From: Flavobacteriales bacterium 34_180_T64
Lineage (GTDB): Bacteria > Bacteroidota > Bacteroidia > Flavobacteriales > Flavobacteriaceae
Length of the DNA stretch: 64,000 nt
Direction: 5' to 3'
NCBI GenBank assembly: GCA_002162765.1
Contig: MAAR01000001.1
Location: forward strand, 28,693 to 92,692
Numbering within the stretch: position 1 is the first letter of the stretch; every line of letters begins with the position of its first letter. Both the position numbers and the translations under genes were made by a program. Of the stretch, positions 38,882 through 47,903 are shown one piece after another. A model generated the notes under the pieces. That model was given only the letters and a program-made list of their open reading frames with translations. It was not told where the DNA came from and did no database searches.

Positions 38882-41800
38882 ATGAAAATCAATAAAATTC
38901 TCGTTGCCAATAGAGGTGAGATTGCCATTCGTGTACTACGTGCTTGTAGCGAATTAAACATCGCTACCGTAGCAATATATACCTTTGAAGACAGATATTC
39001 TCAACATCGAAATAAAGCCGATGAATCCTACCAAATTGGAGAATCCAATCAACCACTAAAACCCTATTTGGATATTGATAAAATTATTGGACTCGCTAAA
39101 TCTAAACACGTAGATGCTATTCATCCTGGTTATGGATTTTTATCTGAAAACTCTGAATTTGCAAGAAAATGTGCAGAAAATGACATTATTTTTATTGGTC
39201 CAGATCCAGAAGTAATGGATGCTTTAGGAGATAAAATTACTGCCAAAAAAATAGCTGTAAAATGCCAAATACCTATTATTGAAAGCAATAAAAAGAAACT
39301 AACCTCTCTTAAAGTTGCTTTATCACAGGCAAATGAAATTGGCTATCCTTTAATGTTAAAAGCTGCTTCTGGTGGTGGTGGTCGTGGTATGCGCATTATA
39401 AGAACATCTGAAGATCTTGAAATTCATTTTAATTCAGCTAAAAACGAATCTTTAAATGCTTTTGGAGATGATACTATGTTTTTAGAAAAATATGTCGAAA
39501 ATCCAAAGCATCTAGAAGTACAAATTGTAGCTGATAAGCACGGTAATATTCGTCATTTATTCGAAAGAGATTGTTCTGTTCAACGTCGGCATCAAAAAGT
39601 GGTAGAAATTGCGCCTTCTTTTAATGTATCTGACACCGTCAAACAGAGTTTATATAAATACGCCGTAGACATCGCCAAATATGTAAACTATAACAATATT
39701 GGCACCGTTGAGTTTTTAGTTGATACTGACGATAATGTTTATTTTATTGAAGTTAACCCTAGAATTCAGGTAGAACATACAGTCACCGAAATGGTTACAG
39801 GAATCGATTTAGTAAAAACACAAATCTTTATCGCAGGCAACTACAAGCTCGATAGTAAACAGATTAAAATTTATGAGCAAAACACGCTAGCCACTTACGG
39901 TTTTGCTTTACAATGTCGCTTAACTACAGAAGATCCCGAAAATAATTTCACACCAGATTATGGCAACGTCACTACTTACCGAAGTGCTTCTGGAATGGGC
40001 ATCCGTTTAGATGCTGGAAGCATTTATCAAGGCTATAATGTAAGTCCTTTTTTCGACTCGATGTTAGTGAAGGTCTCTGCTCATGGTAGAACTTTAGATG
40101 GCGCCATTAGAAAAATGAGTCGCGCATTAAGAGAATTTAGAATTCGAGGTGTGAAAACAAATATCCATTTTTTACAAAATGTTATTCAACATAAAACATT
40201 TCAAAATGGTGATGTTACTGTTAATTTTATTCAGAATACGCCTTCGTTATTTAAAATTAAGCTTCCACAAGATAGAACATCAAAAGCAACTAAATATTTA
40301 GCTGAAGTTATAGTAAATGGAAATCCAGATGTAAAATACATTGATAAAAATAAAGACTTTAGAAAGCCCAAAGTACCCGAATACAATCCCTTTTCAGAGC
40401 CTCCTAAAGGCACAAAAAATTTATTAACGGAATTAGGTCCAGATGCATTTTGTCAATCAATTTTAAAAGACCCTAAAATACAGTATACAGACACCACCAT
40501 GCGCGATGCTCATCAATCACTCTTAGCAACTCGTATGCGTTCGTTTGACATGCTTAAAGTTGCTCAAAGTTTTGCAAAAAACCATCCGAATACGTTTAGT
40601 ATGGAAGTTTGGGGAGGTGCCACATTTGATGTTTGTCTAAGATTTCTTCATGAAAGCCCATGGACACGTTTACGCGAACTTCGTAAAGCAGTACCCAATA
40701 TATTATTCCAAATGCTTCTTCGTGGGTCTAATGCTGTAGGTTACAAAGCCTATCCAGATAATTTAATTGAAAAATTCGTAGAGAAATCTTGGGAAAATGG
40801 TGTAGACATATTCAGAATTTTCGATTCACTCAATTGGGTTAAAGCTATGGAACCAAGTATAACTTATGTAAGGACTAAAACTGGTGGGATTGCAGAAGCT
40901 GCCATTAGTTATACTGGTGATATTTTAGACACTTCACAACGGAAATACAATCTAAAATATTATACACAATTAGCAAAAGATTTAGAAAATGCTGGTGCTC
41001 ACATCATCGCAATAAAAGATATGGCTGGCTTATTAAAACCTTATGCAGCCACTGAATTAGTTTCAGCATTAAAAGACACTGTTAATGTTCCAATTCATTT
41101 ACACACGCATGATACCTCATCTTTACAAACAGCAACCTATCTAAAAGCTATTGAGGCTGGAGTTGATATTGTTGACGTAGCATTAGGCGGTTTATCTGGT
41201 TTAACCTCACAACCTAATTTTAATGCGATTGTGGAAATGATGAAATACCAAGACAGAGCACATGACTTTAATATTGATTCTCTTAACCAGTTTTCAAATT
41301 TCTGGGAAGATACGCGTGAATTATATTATCCATTCGAATCGGGATTAAAGGCTGGAACAGCAGAAGTATTTAAGCATGAAATTCCAGGAGGTCAGTATTC
41401 AAATTTACGTCCACAGGCTACTGCTTTAGGACTTGGTGATCGGTTTGATGATGTAAAAAATATGTATGCTGAAGTAAACACCTTATTCGGTAATTTAATT
41501 AAAGTCACTCCAAGTTCAAAAGTTGTTGGAGACATGGCAATTTTCATGGTAACTAATGATCTGACACCAGAAGATGTTATAACTCGTGGAAGTGATATTT
41601 CCTTTCCTGAATCGGTAATTAATTTTTTTAAAGGTGATTTAGGGCAACCTGTTGGAGGATTTCCTGAAAAACTTCAGAACATCATCTTAAAAAACAAAAA
41701 AGCATATACCGATAGACCAAATGCTCATCTAAAGCCTATTGATTTTACCCTAGAATATGAAGCCTTTAAAAAACGATTTCAAAAAGGGTTTACTAGAGCA

Positions 41801-42334
41801 ATCGAATTTGAAGACTTTTTATCCTACACCTTATACCCAAAGGTCTTTGAGCAGGCTCACGAAAACTATAAACTATATGGTAACCTAGCTTTAATACCTA
41901 CCAAAAACTTCTTTTATGGAATGACTATAGGAGAAGAAATTTTAGTAGAACTCGAACCGGGAAAAACAATTATAGTTAAATTATTATCCGTAGGCATCCC
42001 AAATGATGATGGAAAACGAACCATATTTTTTAAAGTAAATGGCGAAAACAGATTTGTTGAAATATTAGATAAATCTCTGAATATCATTAAAGTAGAAAAC
42101 ACAAAAACAGATTCGAATGACGCAAATCAAATAGGTGCTCCATTGCAAGGTTCATTGTATAAAATTCTAGTTAAAAAAGGCGAAGACGTTAAAGAAAATG
42201 ATCCATTATTTATTATAGAGGCTATGAAAATGGAGACTACTGTTGCTGCTTTTAAATCTGGAAAAATAAAATCTATTAGCTTAAAAGAAGGAAGCATGGT
42301 AAAACAAAATGATTTAATCGTTACTATGGAATAA
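38882..42334 (+). CDS. pyc: Pyruvate carboxylase
   Basis: The single-chain 1150-residue enzyme makes oxaloacetate from pyruvate and bicarbonate. Domains in order: biotin carboxylase (1 to about 460; KILVANRGEIAIRVLRAC, AASGGGGRGMR, FIEVNPRIQVEHTVTE), carboxyltransferase (about 530-1000; YTDTTMRDAHQSLLATRMRS, with IAIKDMAGLL and HLHTHDTS), and a C-terminal biotin carrier (IEAMKMETTV, biotin lysine about residue 1118). All key residues are present and length is normal. It provides anaplerosis for the citric acid cycle. It is preceded by an unknown gene in the same transcript and closed by a terminator. Confidence 0.97.
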   Translation: MKINKILVANRGEIAIRVLRACSELNIATVAIYTFEDRYSQHRNKADESYQIGESNQPLKPYLDIDKIIGLAKSKHVDAIHPGYGFLSENSEFARKCAENDIIFIGPDPEVMDALGDKITAKKIAVKCQIPIIESNKKKLTSLKVALSQANEIGYPLMLKAASGGGGRGMRIIRTSEDLEIHFNSAKNESLNAFGDDTMFLEKYVENPKHLEVQIVADKHGNIRHLFERDCSVQRRHQKVVEIAPSFNVSDTVKQSLYKYAVDIAKYVNYNNIGTVEFLVDTDDNVYFIEVNPRIQVEHTVTEMVTGIDLVKTQIFIAGNYKLDSKQIKIYEQNTLATYGFALQCRLTTEDPENNFTPDYGNVTTYRSASGMGIRLDAGSIYQGYNVSPFFDSMLVKVSAHGRTLDGAIRKMSRALREFRIRGVKTNIHFLQNVIQHKTFQNGDVTVNFIQNTPSLFKIKLPQDRTSKATKYLAEVIVNGNPDVKYIDKNKDFRKPKVPEYNPFSEPPKGTKNLLTELGPDAFCQSILKDPKIQYTDTTMRDAHQSLLATRMRSFDMLKVAQSFAKNHPNTFSMEVWGGATFDVCLRFLHESPWTRLRELRKAVPNILFQMLLRGSNAVGYKAYPDNLIEKFVEKSWENGVDIFRIFDSLNWVKAMEPSITYVRTKTGGIAEAAISYTGDILDTSQRKYNLKYYTQLAKDLENAGAHIIAIKDMAGLLKPYAATELVSALKDTVNVPIHLHTHDTSSLQTATYLKAIEAGVDIVDVALGGLSGLTSQPNFNAIVEMMKYQDRAHDFNIDSLNQFSNFWEDTRELYYPFESGLKAGTAEVFKHEIPGGQYSNLRPQATALGLGDRFDDVKNMYAEVNTLFGNLIKVTPSSKVVGDMAIFMVTNDLTPEDVITRGSDISFPESVINFFKGDLGQPVGGFPEKLQNIILKNKKAYTDRPNAHLKPIDFTLEYEAFKKRFQKGFTRAIEFEDFLSYTLYPKVFEQAHENYKLYGNLALIPTKNFFYGMTIGEEILVELEPGKTIIVKLLSVGIPNDDGKRTIFFKVNGENRFVEILDKSLNIIKVENTKTDSNDANQIGAPLQGSLYKILVKKGEDVKENDPLFIIEAMKMETTVAAFKSGKIKSISLKEGSMVKQNDLIVTME

Positions 42335-42382
42335 TTAGATAACTCCTATTAATTAGCTAGGAAAAACTTCACATAAATGTTA

Positions 42383-42420
42383 AAAACACCGCTTAGTAAG
42401 TTCGATGTGGTGTTTTTTTT
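42383..42420 (+). terminator. Terminator after pyc
   Basis: AAAACACC (42383-42390) pairs with GGTGTTTT (42409-42416), extended inward by GC/GU pairs, followed by T-run to 42420. It lies 49 bases after the pyc stop. Confidence 0.82.
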
Positions 42421-42462
42421 AAAATAATTTTTACCTCTGACATAATCTGACACAAGCTCAAA

Positions 42463-42470
42463 TATCTTTG
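42463..42470 (+). promoter_or_regulatory. -7 box TATCTTTG for the VOC gene
   Basis: TATCTTTG followed by C is a full match to TAnnTTTG, 32 bases before the ATG at 42503. No clear -33 TTTG. Confidence 0.5.
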
Positions 42471-42502
42471 CCATAAGTTTAACAATAAAAATCAATTAAG
42501 AA

Positions 42503-42880
42503 ATGAAAAACGCAGTGAACTGGTTCGAAATTCCAGTAAAAAATTACAGCCGAGCAAAACAGTTTTATGCTACAGTTATGGATTCAGAAATCAAAGATCA
42601 TCATATGCCTGAGCAAAACACAAAATATGGCATGTTTTCATACGACGAAGATAACAATGGCGTAGGTGGAGCAATTATTGAAGCTGAAGGTCAAAACCCA
42701 ACAACAGATGGTGCCACAATTTATTTAAATGGTGGTGAAGATTTGAGTACAGCTTTGGGCAAGGTAGAGCCACTAGGTGGAAAAGTTGTAATGCCAAAAA
42801 CCGATATTGGTGAATTTGGATATATTGCTCAATTTATAGATACAGAAGGCAATCGTATCGCCCTTCATTCCTATATGTAA
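42503..42880 (+). CDS. VOC family (glyoxalase/dioxygenase-like) protein
   Basis: The 125-residue protein has the paired beta-alpha-beta-beta-beta VOC fold: NAVNWFEIPVKNYSRAKQFY at the start and the metal-type end FIDTEGNRIALHSYM. The usual metal His near the start is not evident and Glu residues lie at other positions, so activity is uncertain; members include glyoxalase-like and antibiotic-resistance proteins. A WYL-type regulator gene follows on the same strand, a common pairing for this family; the pairing suggests control by that regulator. Confidence 0.82.
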   Translation: MKNAVNWFEIPVKNYSRAKQFYATVMDSEIKDHHMPEQNTKYGMFSYDEDNNGVGGAIIEAEGQNPTTDGATIYLNGGEDLSTALGKVEPLGGKVVMPKTDIGEFGYIAQFIDTEGNRIALHSYM

Positions 42881-42929
42881 TTTACATTAATCAAAAAATG
42901 ATAGGATAGTGAATTGCATTGTGGTTCAC

Positions 42930-42937
42930 TATCTTTG
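42930..42937 (+). promoter_or_regulatory. -7 box TATCTTTG immediately before the regulator gene
   Basis: A full TAnnTTTG match ends five bases before the ATG at 42943. If transcription starts the usual five to seven bases downstream, the message would begin at or within a base or two of the start codon, that is leaderless. It also makes the in-frame upstream TTG (42919) unlikely as a start. Confidence 0.5.
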
Positions 42938-42942
42938 TTACT

Positions 42943-43629
42943 ATGTCTCAGTTATCACGTCTTATATCCATATTGACTTTACTTAGAGCTAAACGTCTCT
43001 TGACAGCGAGCGAACTTTCCAATAAGTTTGAGGTGAGTATCAGAACGATTTATAGAGACATTAGAAAATTAGAAGATGCTGGAATTCCGGTAACTACTGT
43101 TGAAGGTAAAGGGTATTCTTTAATGGAGGGCTATGCGGTTTCTCCTGTTCAGTTTACAGAAAAGCAAGCAAATGCTTTAATTACGGCTCAATTACTCGTA
43201 CATCAAACAAATGACACCTCTTTTGCTGAAGATTTTAACGAAGCACTCACAAAAATTAAGTCCGTTTTTAGAACTTCAATCCAAGAGAAAAGCGAGTTAT
43301 TAGCGAGTAAAATCTATGTATTTGACACCAATTACGAAAATATATCGAGTGATGCACTTTCAGAAATTCAATTGGCAATAACGCATTTTAATTATGTTGA
43401 AATTAATTATCGTAAAGCCGTTGATTCTGCAATAACAAATAGAAAAATAGAACCTTATGCTTTGTTTTCTACGAAGCATAAATGGATTTTAATTTCCTGG
43501 TGTTACTTGAGGGATGATTATCGTGCATTTAGACTAGATCGCATACAGAATTTCAAAATATTGGATGAAAAATTTATGGATAGAAAATTCAATCTACAGT
43601 CCTATTTTCAATCGTGCCCATTTGATTAA
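42943..43629 (+). CDS. YafY/WYL-type transcriptional regulator
   Basis: The 228-residue protein (from ATG 42943) has an N-terminal winged helix (SRLISILTLLRAKRLLTASE then VSIRTIYRDIRKLEDAGIPV) and a C-terminal WYL domain (VEINYRKA, IEPYALFSTKHKWILISWCY, FRLDRIQNFKIL). WYL domains sense ligands, sometimes nucleotides, and regulate DNA-repair or metabolic genes; here the neighbouring VOC gene is the likely target. An extended start at TTG 42919 is less likely because the promoter box falls inside it. It is convergent with the CotH-like gene. Confidence 0.9.
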   Translation: MSQLSRLISILTLLRAKRLLTASELSNKFEVSIRTIYRDIRKLEDAGIPVTTVEGKGYSLMEGYAVSPVQFTEKQANALITAQLLVHQTNDTSFAEDFNEALTKIKSVFRTSIQEKSELLASKIYVFDTNYENISSDALSEIQLAITHFNYVEINYRKAVDSAITNRKIEPYALFSTKHKWILISWCYLRDDYRAFRLDRIQNFKILDEKFMDRKFNLQSYFQSCPFD

Positions 43630-43663
43630 AAATGAAGAACCATTCAAAAGTTTACATATCAAA

Positions 43664-44716
43664 TTATTCAGTGCGTGTGTCATCTAGTATGTGATTTTTA
43701 AATTTTTTATCATCATTTATAATTTTAAAAAAACTATAAATAAACGCCTTAGCTGCATTAAACTCTCTGATATCATCAAACAAATGTTTAGAATTATTTA
43801 AGATACTCACAATCTCTAATTGCTTATTTTGATATTCCTTTCTCACCTGATTTAAAATAGATATATCGCGTTTAAACCCTCTATACTTGCGTTCAGTAAC
43901 TGAAGTAATACTAAGCGGATTCTTTCCTGTTTGTGAGACTATAGCATAGCTACAATTCACAAATCCGCTCATATCAAAATCATAGGATACAGGAATCATC
44001 TTTTTATCGATAAAAAGCAATTTACCATTATGTCGATAAGCAGTTGAAAAATCAGTATTACCAATCATAAACTGAAAAAAGGCATTCCTAACGGAAGCCA
44101 AATCATCATGATTTAAAGGATGTGAAAAACGATCAAAAACTTTTCCGTTATGTCGTTTTGCAACAACTTTATCGTCTTCAATCAGGATGCCTTTAAGCGT
44201 ATGATGATTCAATTTTTTTTTCCTAATTTCATCGAACTCAACATTTAATAGTCTTGTCCTAAAATGATATTCTGTAAGTATTTCATAAAATTTATAAGCT
44301 AAATATTCTTTTAATACATTATCATTTTTATCTTTTTCTTTCAAACAAGGCAATACAATTTTCAAAGTTTTATGACCTTCAAAGAGCGTCCCTTTAGATT
44401 CCTTTTTCTTTATTTTCACTTTTAGGGGTGGAAAGTAACAATTCATAAATCTGAAATTTCCTCTAGCCTTTAATCTCACCTTAATTGAATCCTGCTTCTT
44501 TCCTTTCTCAAAAGTGAGAAAAGAGCGTATATAAAGGGTGTCTTCCCGAGTTTTTCTTAAATCCTTAATTGAATAAGATAATTTTAAATCCAATGACTTA
44601 CTATTAGAAAAAAGGTCGCTTGTAAGGTTTATTGAATCAGCTTTAGAAGCATTTTGAGAACTTAAAGAACATGTAATCCCTAGCGCTATAAAACATAAAA
44701 AATAAAATTTAGTCAT
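43664..44716 (-). CDS. Exported protein with CotH-kinase-like features
   Basis: The 350-residue protein has a signal peptide (about 1-20, ending SLSSQ). I do not recognise a firm family, but several features resemble CotH-type secreted kinases: ARGNFRFMNCYFPPLKVKI near residue 85, MIGNTDFSTAYRHN at about 217-230 (the GN-x-D pattern) and PVSYDFDMSGF at about 242-252, where the DFD resembles the metal-binding Asp pair. A role in phosphorylating envelope proteins is a guess. It is transcribed toward and nearly meets the WYL regulator gene; its own promoter faces MOSC. Confidence 0.72.
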   Translation of the reverse strand: MTKFYFLCFIALGITCSLSSQNASKADSINLTSDLFSNSKSLDLKLSYSIKDLRKTREDTLYIRSFLTFEKGKKQDSIKVRLKARGNFRFMNCYFPPLKVKIKKKESKGTLFEGHKTLKIVLPCLKEKDKNDNVLKEYLAYKFYEILTEYHFRTRLLNVEFDEIRKKKLNHHTLKGILIEDDKVVAKRHNGKVFDRFSHPLNHDDLASVRNAFFQFMIGNTDFSTAYRHNGKLLFIDKKMIPVSYDFDMSGFVNCSYAIVSQTGKNPLSITSVTERKYRGFKRDISILNQVRKEYQNKQLEIVSILNNSKHLFDDIREFNAAKAFIYSFFKIINDDKKFKNHILDDTRTE

Positions 44717-44828
44717 GGTTCAAAAAAGCTTGTCTTATGTAAATATATGAAAATCAATTCAATAGATCTCGTGTCAAGTATAACATAAAAGCCGTAATTT
44801 AGTTTTCTAAAATCATTTCAATTCTTCG

Positions 44829-45470
44829 ATGGAAGTCATTTCTACAAATATTGCAAAACCAAGTACATTTCTTTGGAATGGAAAAGAAGTAATTACTGGT
44901 ATTCACAAAAAACCAACTAACACTCCTATATTTCTAGGAAAAGAGGCCGTTAAAGGAGACGAAGTTTCCGATAGAAAAGTACATGGAGGAATTTTTAAAG
45001 CCTGTTATTTATTTTCTGCCGATCATTATGGATACTGGCAAAACCTATATCCAAATCTCGATTGGAACTATGGCATGTTAGGTGAAAATTTAACTGTAAA
45101 AGGATTGGATGAAACAAACCTTTATATTGGTGACATATACAAAATTGGAAGTGCCTTGGTTCAAGTCACGCAACCACGAGAACCTTGCTTTAAATTTGCT
45201 GCTAAGTTTGGATCTCAAGATGTATTACAGCAATTTATAAATCATGGATGTCCAGGCACTTATATTAGTGTTCTAAAGGAAGGACATGTGGCAGTAGGAG
45301 ATACTTTTGAACTCGAGACATCTGCTGAAAACAGTTTGTCAATTGCTCAATTTTTCAATCTATTATTTACAAGAGATAAACCCCAAGATTTACTCAAAAA
45401 AGTAGTCGAACTCGAAGCTTTACCAATTAGCAAACGCAAGAAATTGGGAGCGTTTATTAAGAACGATTGA
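44829..45470 (+). CDS. MOSC domain protein
   Basis: The 213-residue protein matches YiiM-type MOSC proteins: DRKVHGGIFKACYLFSADHY at about residue 50, GENLTVKGLDE, and the conserved Cys in QPREPCFKFAAKFG with CPGTYISVLKEGHV. MOSC domains carry molybdenum cofactor sulphur chemistry; the Cys is the likely sulphur or cofactor ligand. YiiM-type enzymes reduce N-hydroxylated compounds in some bacteria; this activity is not shown by the sequence. A C-terminal helical tail (about 170-213) is typical. It is followed closely by a DEAD-box gene. Confidence 0.88.
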   Translation: MEVISTNIAKPSTFLWNGKEVITGIHKKPTNTPIFLGKEAVKGDEVSDRKVHGGIFKACYLFSADHYGYWQNLYPNLDWNYGMLGENLTVKGLDETNLYIGDIYKIGSALVQVTQPREPCFKFAAKFGSQDVLQQFINHGCPGTYISVLKEGHVAVGDTFELETSAENSLSIAQFFNLLFTRDKPQDLLKKVVELEALPISKRKKLGAFIKND

Positions 45471-45482
45471 TTTTCTTTAACA

Positions 45483-45490
45483 TATCTTTG
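45483..45490 (+). promoter_or_regulatory. -7 box TATCTTTG for the helicase gene
   Basis: TATCTTTG followed by C matches the full consensus 16 bases before the ATG at 45507, so the helicase probably has its own promoter in the 36-base gap after MOSC. No -33 TTTG is seen. Confidence 0.5.
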
Positions 45491-45506
45491 CTACAAATAA
45501 GAATAC

Positions 45507-46742
45507 ATGTCATTTAAAGACTTACAATTAAACAGACCTTTGTTAAGAGCAATCGCTGAAGCAGGTTATGATAATCCAACTTTAGTCCAAGAGCGAACCA
45601 TTCCACTCGTATTAGATAAAAAACATGTCATTACGTCTGCTCAAACAGGGACAGGAAAAACAGCGGCCTTCGCGTTACCGATTTTGCAATTATTATATGA
45701 CAAACAAGACACTCCAAAAAAAGGCAAAAAGATTAGAGCGTTAGTCATAAGTCCAACTCGTGAATTAGCGGTCCAAATTGATGCTAATTTTAAAACCTAT
45801 GGGAAACATACAAATCTACGTTCTACCGTAATTTTTGGAGGTACTTCTATCGAACCTCAAAAGGATATACTCACCAAAGGTGTCGATATATTAATAGCCA
45901 CTCCTGGACGATTATTAGATTTGCATAAGCAGGATGTTATTAACCTAGATTATATTGAAACTCTGGTACTTGATGAAGCCGATTTAATGCTTGATATGGG
46001 TTTTATTGATGATGTAAAAAAAATTGAGCGCCTTTGTCCTGAAGAAAAGCAAATTCTATTGTTTTCAGCGACCATGCCCTTTAAAGTAGAGCAATTAGCC
46101 AATACCATTCTAAAATCTCCTGAACGTATTGAAGTTACACCAACCTCATCTGCTGCAAAAAATGTAAGTCAGGTATTATACTATGTTCCAAAACGAAATA
46201 AAGTAGAATTATGCTTACACCTTCTACGTAATACGATAAAAGGAAATATTCTCATTTTTAGACGCACTAAGTTTGGAGTTGATAAATTGGAACAAACGCT
46301 TATTAATAATGGCTATAAAGTAGATACCATTCATGGAGATAAAGCTCAAAATCTAAGGCATGAAGCGCTAAGTAAATTTAAAAATGGGTATGTCAATATT
46401 TTAATTGCCACAGATGTTGCAGCGCGAGGCATTGACATCAATGATTTGGATGCTGTAGTCAATTTCGACTTACCCAATGTTCCAGAAACCTATGTCCATA
46501 GAATTGGAAGAACAGGTCGTGCGGGTAAAACTGGATTTTCCTATTCCTTATGCTCTGCTGACGAAAAGCCTTATGTGAAAACAATTCAGCAATTAATTAA
46601 TGTTCAGATTCCTATTGAAGAGGAGCATCCATATCCTTTAGACCCAAAAGCAAAGCCGATAATTCATAAGAAACAAGGTAGCAAGTATAAAAAAGGACGT
46701 AAAGGTGAAGGTTCTAAAAAGAAAAAAAAGCGCTGGTATTAA
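45507..46742 (+). CDS. DEAD-box RNA helicase
   Basis: The 411-residue protein has the helicase motifs in order: Q motif (NPTLVQERTIPLVL), I (AQTGTGKTAAF), Ia (PTRELAVQI), Ib (TPGRLLDL), II (DEADLML), III (SAT), IV (ILIFRRTKF), V (ATDVAARGIDI), VI (HRIGRTGRAG). The C terminus is strongly basic (many Lys) and probably binds RNA. It belongs to the RhlE-like group of RNA helicases acting in ribosome assembly or mRNA turnover. The gene reads toward a truncated cupin gene that starts three bases after its stop. Confidence 0.94.
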   Translation: MSFKDLQLNRPLLRAIAEAGYDNPTLVQERTIPLVLDKKHVITSAQTGTGKTAAFALPILQLLYDKQDTPKKGKKIRALVISPTRELAVQIDANFKTYGKHTNLRSTVIFGGTSIEPQKDILTKGVDILIATPGRLLDLHKQDVINLDYIETLVLDEADLMLDMGFIDDVKKIERLCPEEKQILLFSATMPFKVEQLANTILKSPERIEVTPTSSAAKNVSQVLYYVPKRNKVELCLHLLRNTIKGNILIFRRTKFGVDKLEQTLINNGYKVDTIHGDKAQNLRHEALSKFKNGYVNILIATDVAARGIDINDLDAVVNFDLPNVPETYVHRIGRTGRAGKTGFSYSLCSADEKPYVKTIQQLINVQIPIEEEHPYPLDPKAKPIIHKKQGSKYKKGRKGEGSKKKKKRWY

Positions 46743-46745
46743 TCC

Positions 46746-46853
46746 ATGACTAAAATTGAATACATCATTGACATAATAGACCTAAAAGCACATCCTGAAG
46801 GGGGTTATTTTAAGAAGATATATAGAAATTTTAGTGTTATAAAGACTAATTAA
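46746..46853 (+). pseudogene. Truncated DUF985-type cupin gene fragment
   Basis: The 35-residue reading frame MTKIEYIIDIIDLKAHPEGG and then YFKKIYRN matches the first segment of DUF985 cupin proteins (HPEGGYF-x-x-x-YR). A complete member has about 150 residues; here the frame stops after 35, and the downstream DNA is the anti-sigma-like gene on the other strand, which overlaps by four bases. The rest of the gene is absent, so I read it as a remnant cut off by deletion or rearrangement. Confidence 0.75.
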
Positions 46854-47272
46854 ATTTCAAAGCGTTTGTCAAAATTATGTTTAAGATATGTAATTTGGAC
46901 ACATACCATGAGTCCCAAAAACACAATGGTATACATTAGTGTTTTCGACATTTTGAAACCTGATAAAGCCTCAGTAAATTTATTTTCAGACACTACTGTA
47001 AAATCAATTGTGCTAAACCAACCTGAACTTTCTAATTGAGAGCCAAAAATAAAATATGCAATTAGCGCAAGTACTGCAATGGATATTAAAATCCAAGTTC
47101 GTTTTGAAATTAAAGGTTTATAAACTGTGACATTAGTAGCACTTAATGCATTTACCTGCGACATTATATTGGCCGTAAAATCAAATGAAGGGCTTTCCAT
47201 TGACGCATCTTTGAAAAGCTTCTTTGTAAAGCTATCTATGTGTTTATTTGCGTTCTCTTTCATAATATTCAA
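46850..47272 (-). CDS. Single-pass-plus membrane protein downstream of ECF sigma factor, probable anti-sigma partner
   Basis: The 140-residue protein has an N-terminal cytosolic part of about 55 residues, a membrane helix (about 60-78, WILISIAVLALIAYFIF), and a second one near 110-130. It overlaps the sigma gene end by 29 bases, showing translational coupling, as for anti-sigma factors. It lacks the HxxxCxxC zinc motif of the common ZAS family, so this role is inferred from position. A second ATG at 47263 is an alternative start. The gene is leftward, and its end overlaps the cupin remnant. Confidence 0.72.
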   Translation of the reverse strand: MNIMKENANKHIDSFTKKLFKDASMESPSFDFTANIMSQVNALSATNVTVYKPLISKRTWILISIAVLALIAYFIFGSQLESSGWFSTIDFTVVSENKFTEALSGFKMSKTLMYTIVFLGLMVCVQITYLKHNFDKRFEI

Positions 47273-47834
47273 TTGTTTCCGGTTCTAATCGCTCTTTTAA
47301 TATTGTCGCTAACTTTTTCCGACTTCTAAAAATCTTCACTTTCACATTGTTAGCGGTTATGCCAACAATTTTTGAAATTTCGTCCAATGATAATTCTTCA
47401 AAGTAATATAAAGTTAACAAAAAACTATCATCTCCTGGCAGTAAAGCAATACAATCTTGAATCGTTTGTTCATGCTCTTCTTGTACCATATCATTTAGAG
47501 CGTTATCCATTGTTTTTATATGACGCTCGGTAAACTCATCAATCGCTACGACATTTTGAGCTCGTTTATTCTTTTTTATGCGATCCAAACACGTGTGATA
47601 CGCCACCTTGTATATCCATGTTGAAAACTTCGAATCGCCTTTAAATTTAGCCAAGGATTTATAGGCTTTAATAAACGTGTCCTGAGACACCTCTTCGGCT
47701 TCTTCCCTATTCTTAAGCATGCGAATGGCAAGCGTAAACACTAAATCCTTATAACGATCTACTAGCACTGAAAAAGCATTAGTATCGCCATCAATTATTT
47801 GGTTGATATAATATTGGTCGTTGTTGGTGGTCAT
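47244..47834 (-). CDS. ECF-type RNA polymerase sigma factor
   Basis: The 196-residue protein has region 2 (NQIIDGDTNAFSVLVDRYKD to FKGDSKFSTWIYKVAYHTC, including the FSTWIYKVA -10-binding helix) and region 4 (about 130-180, LTLYYFEELSLDEISKIVGI and NVKVKIFRSRKKL, the -35-binding helix). It is group IV (ECF). It is preceded by TGTAACC-N14-GTCGTC on its own strand and that same arrangement points at the DUF6249 gene opposite, so it probably activates its own transcription and that of the neighbour. A membrane protein gene overlaps its end. Confidence 0.95.
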   Translation of the reverse strand: MTTNNDQYYINQIIDGDTNAFSVLVDRYKDLVFTLAIRMLKNREEAEEVSQDTFIKAYKSLAKFKGDSKFSTWIYKVAYHTCLDRIKKNKRAQNVVAIDEFTERHIKTMDNALNDMVQEEHEQTIQDCIALLPGDDSFLLTLYYFEELSLDEISKIVGITANNVKVKIFRSRKKLATILKERLEPETIEYYERERK

Positions 47835-47844
47835 TTTTTAATAG

Positions 47845-47871
47845 GACGACGACTTAGTCAATAGGGTTACA
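47845..47871 (-). promoter_or_regulatory. ECF promoter for the sigma-factor operon, TGTAACC-N14-GTCGTC
   Basis: On the minus strand TGTAACC (47865-47871) is followed after exactly 14 bases by GTCGTC (47845-47850), ten bases before the ATG at 47834. The same two elements and spacing occur in the opposite direction at 47904-47930. AAC at -35 and CGTC at -10 are typical for group IV sigma factors. Confidence 0.8.
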
Positions 47872-47903
47872 TCTTTTGAAAATTATTTTTTTTTATTTGT
47901 TTT

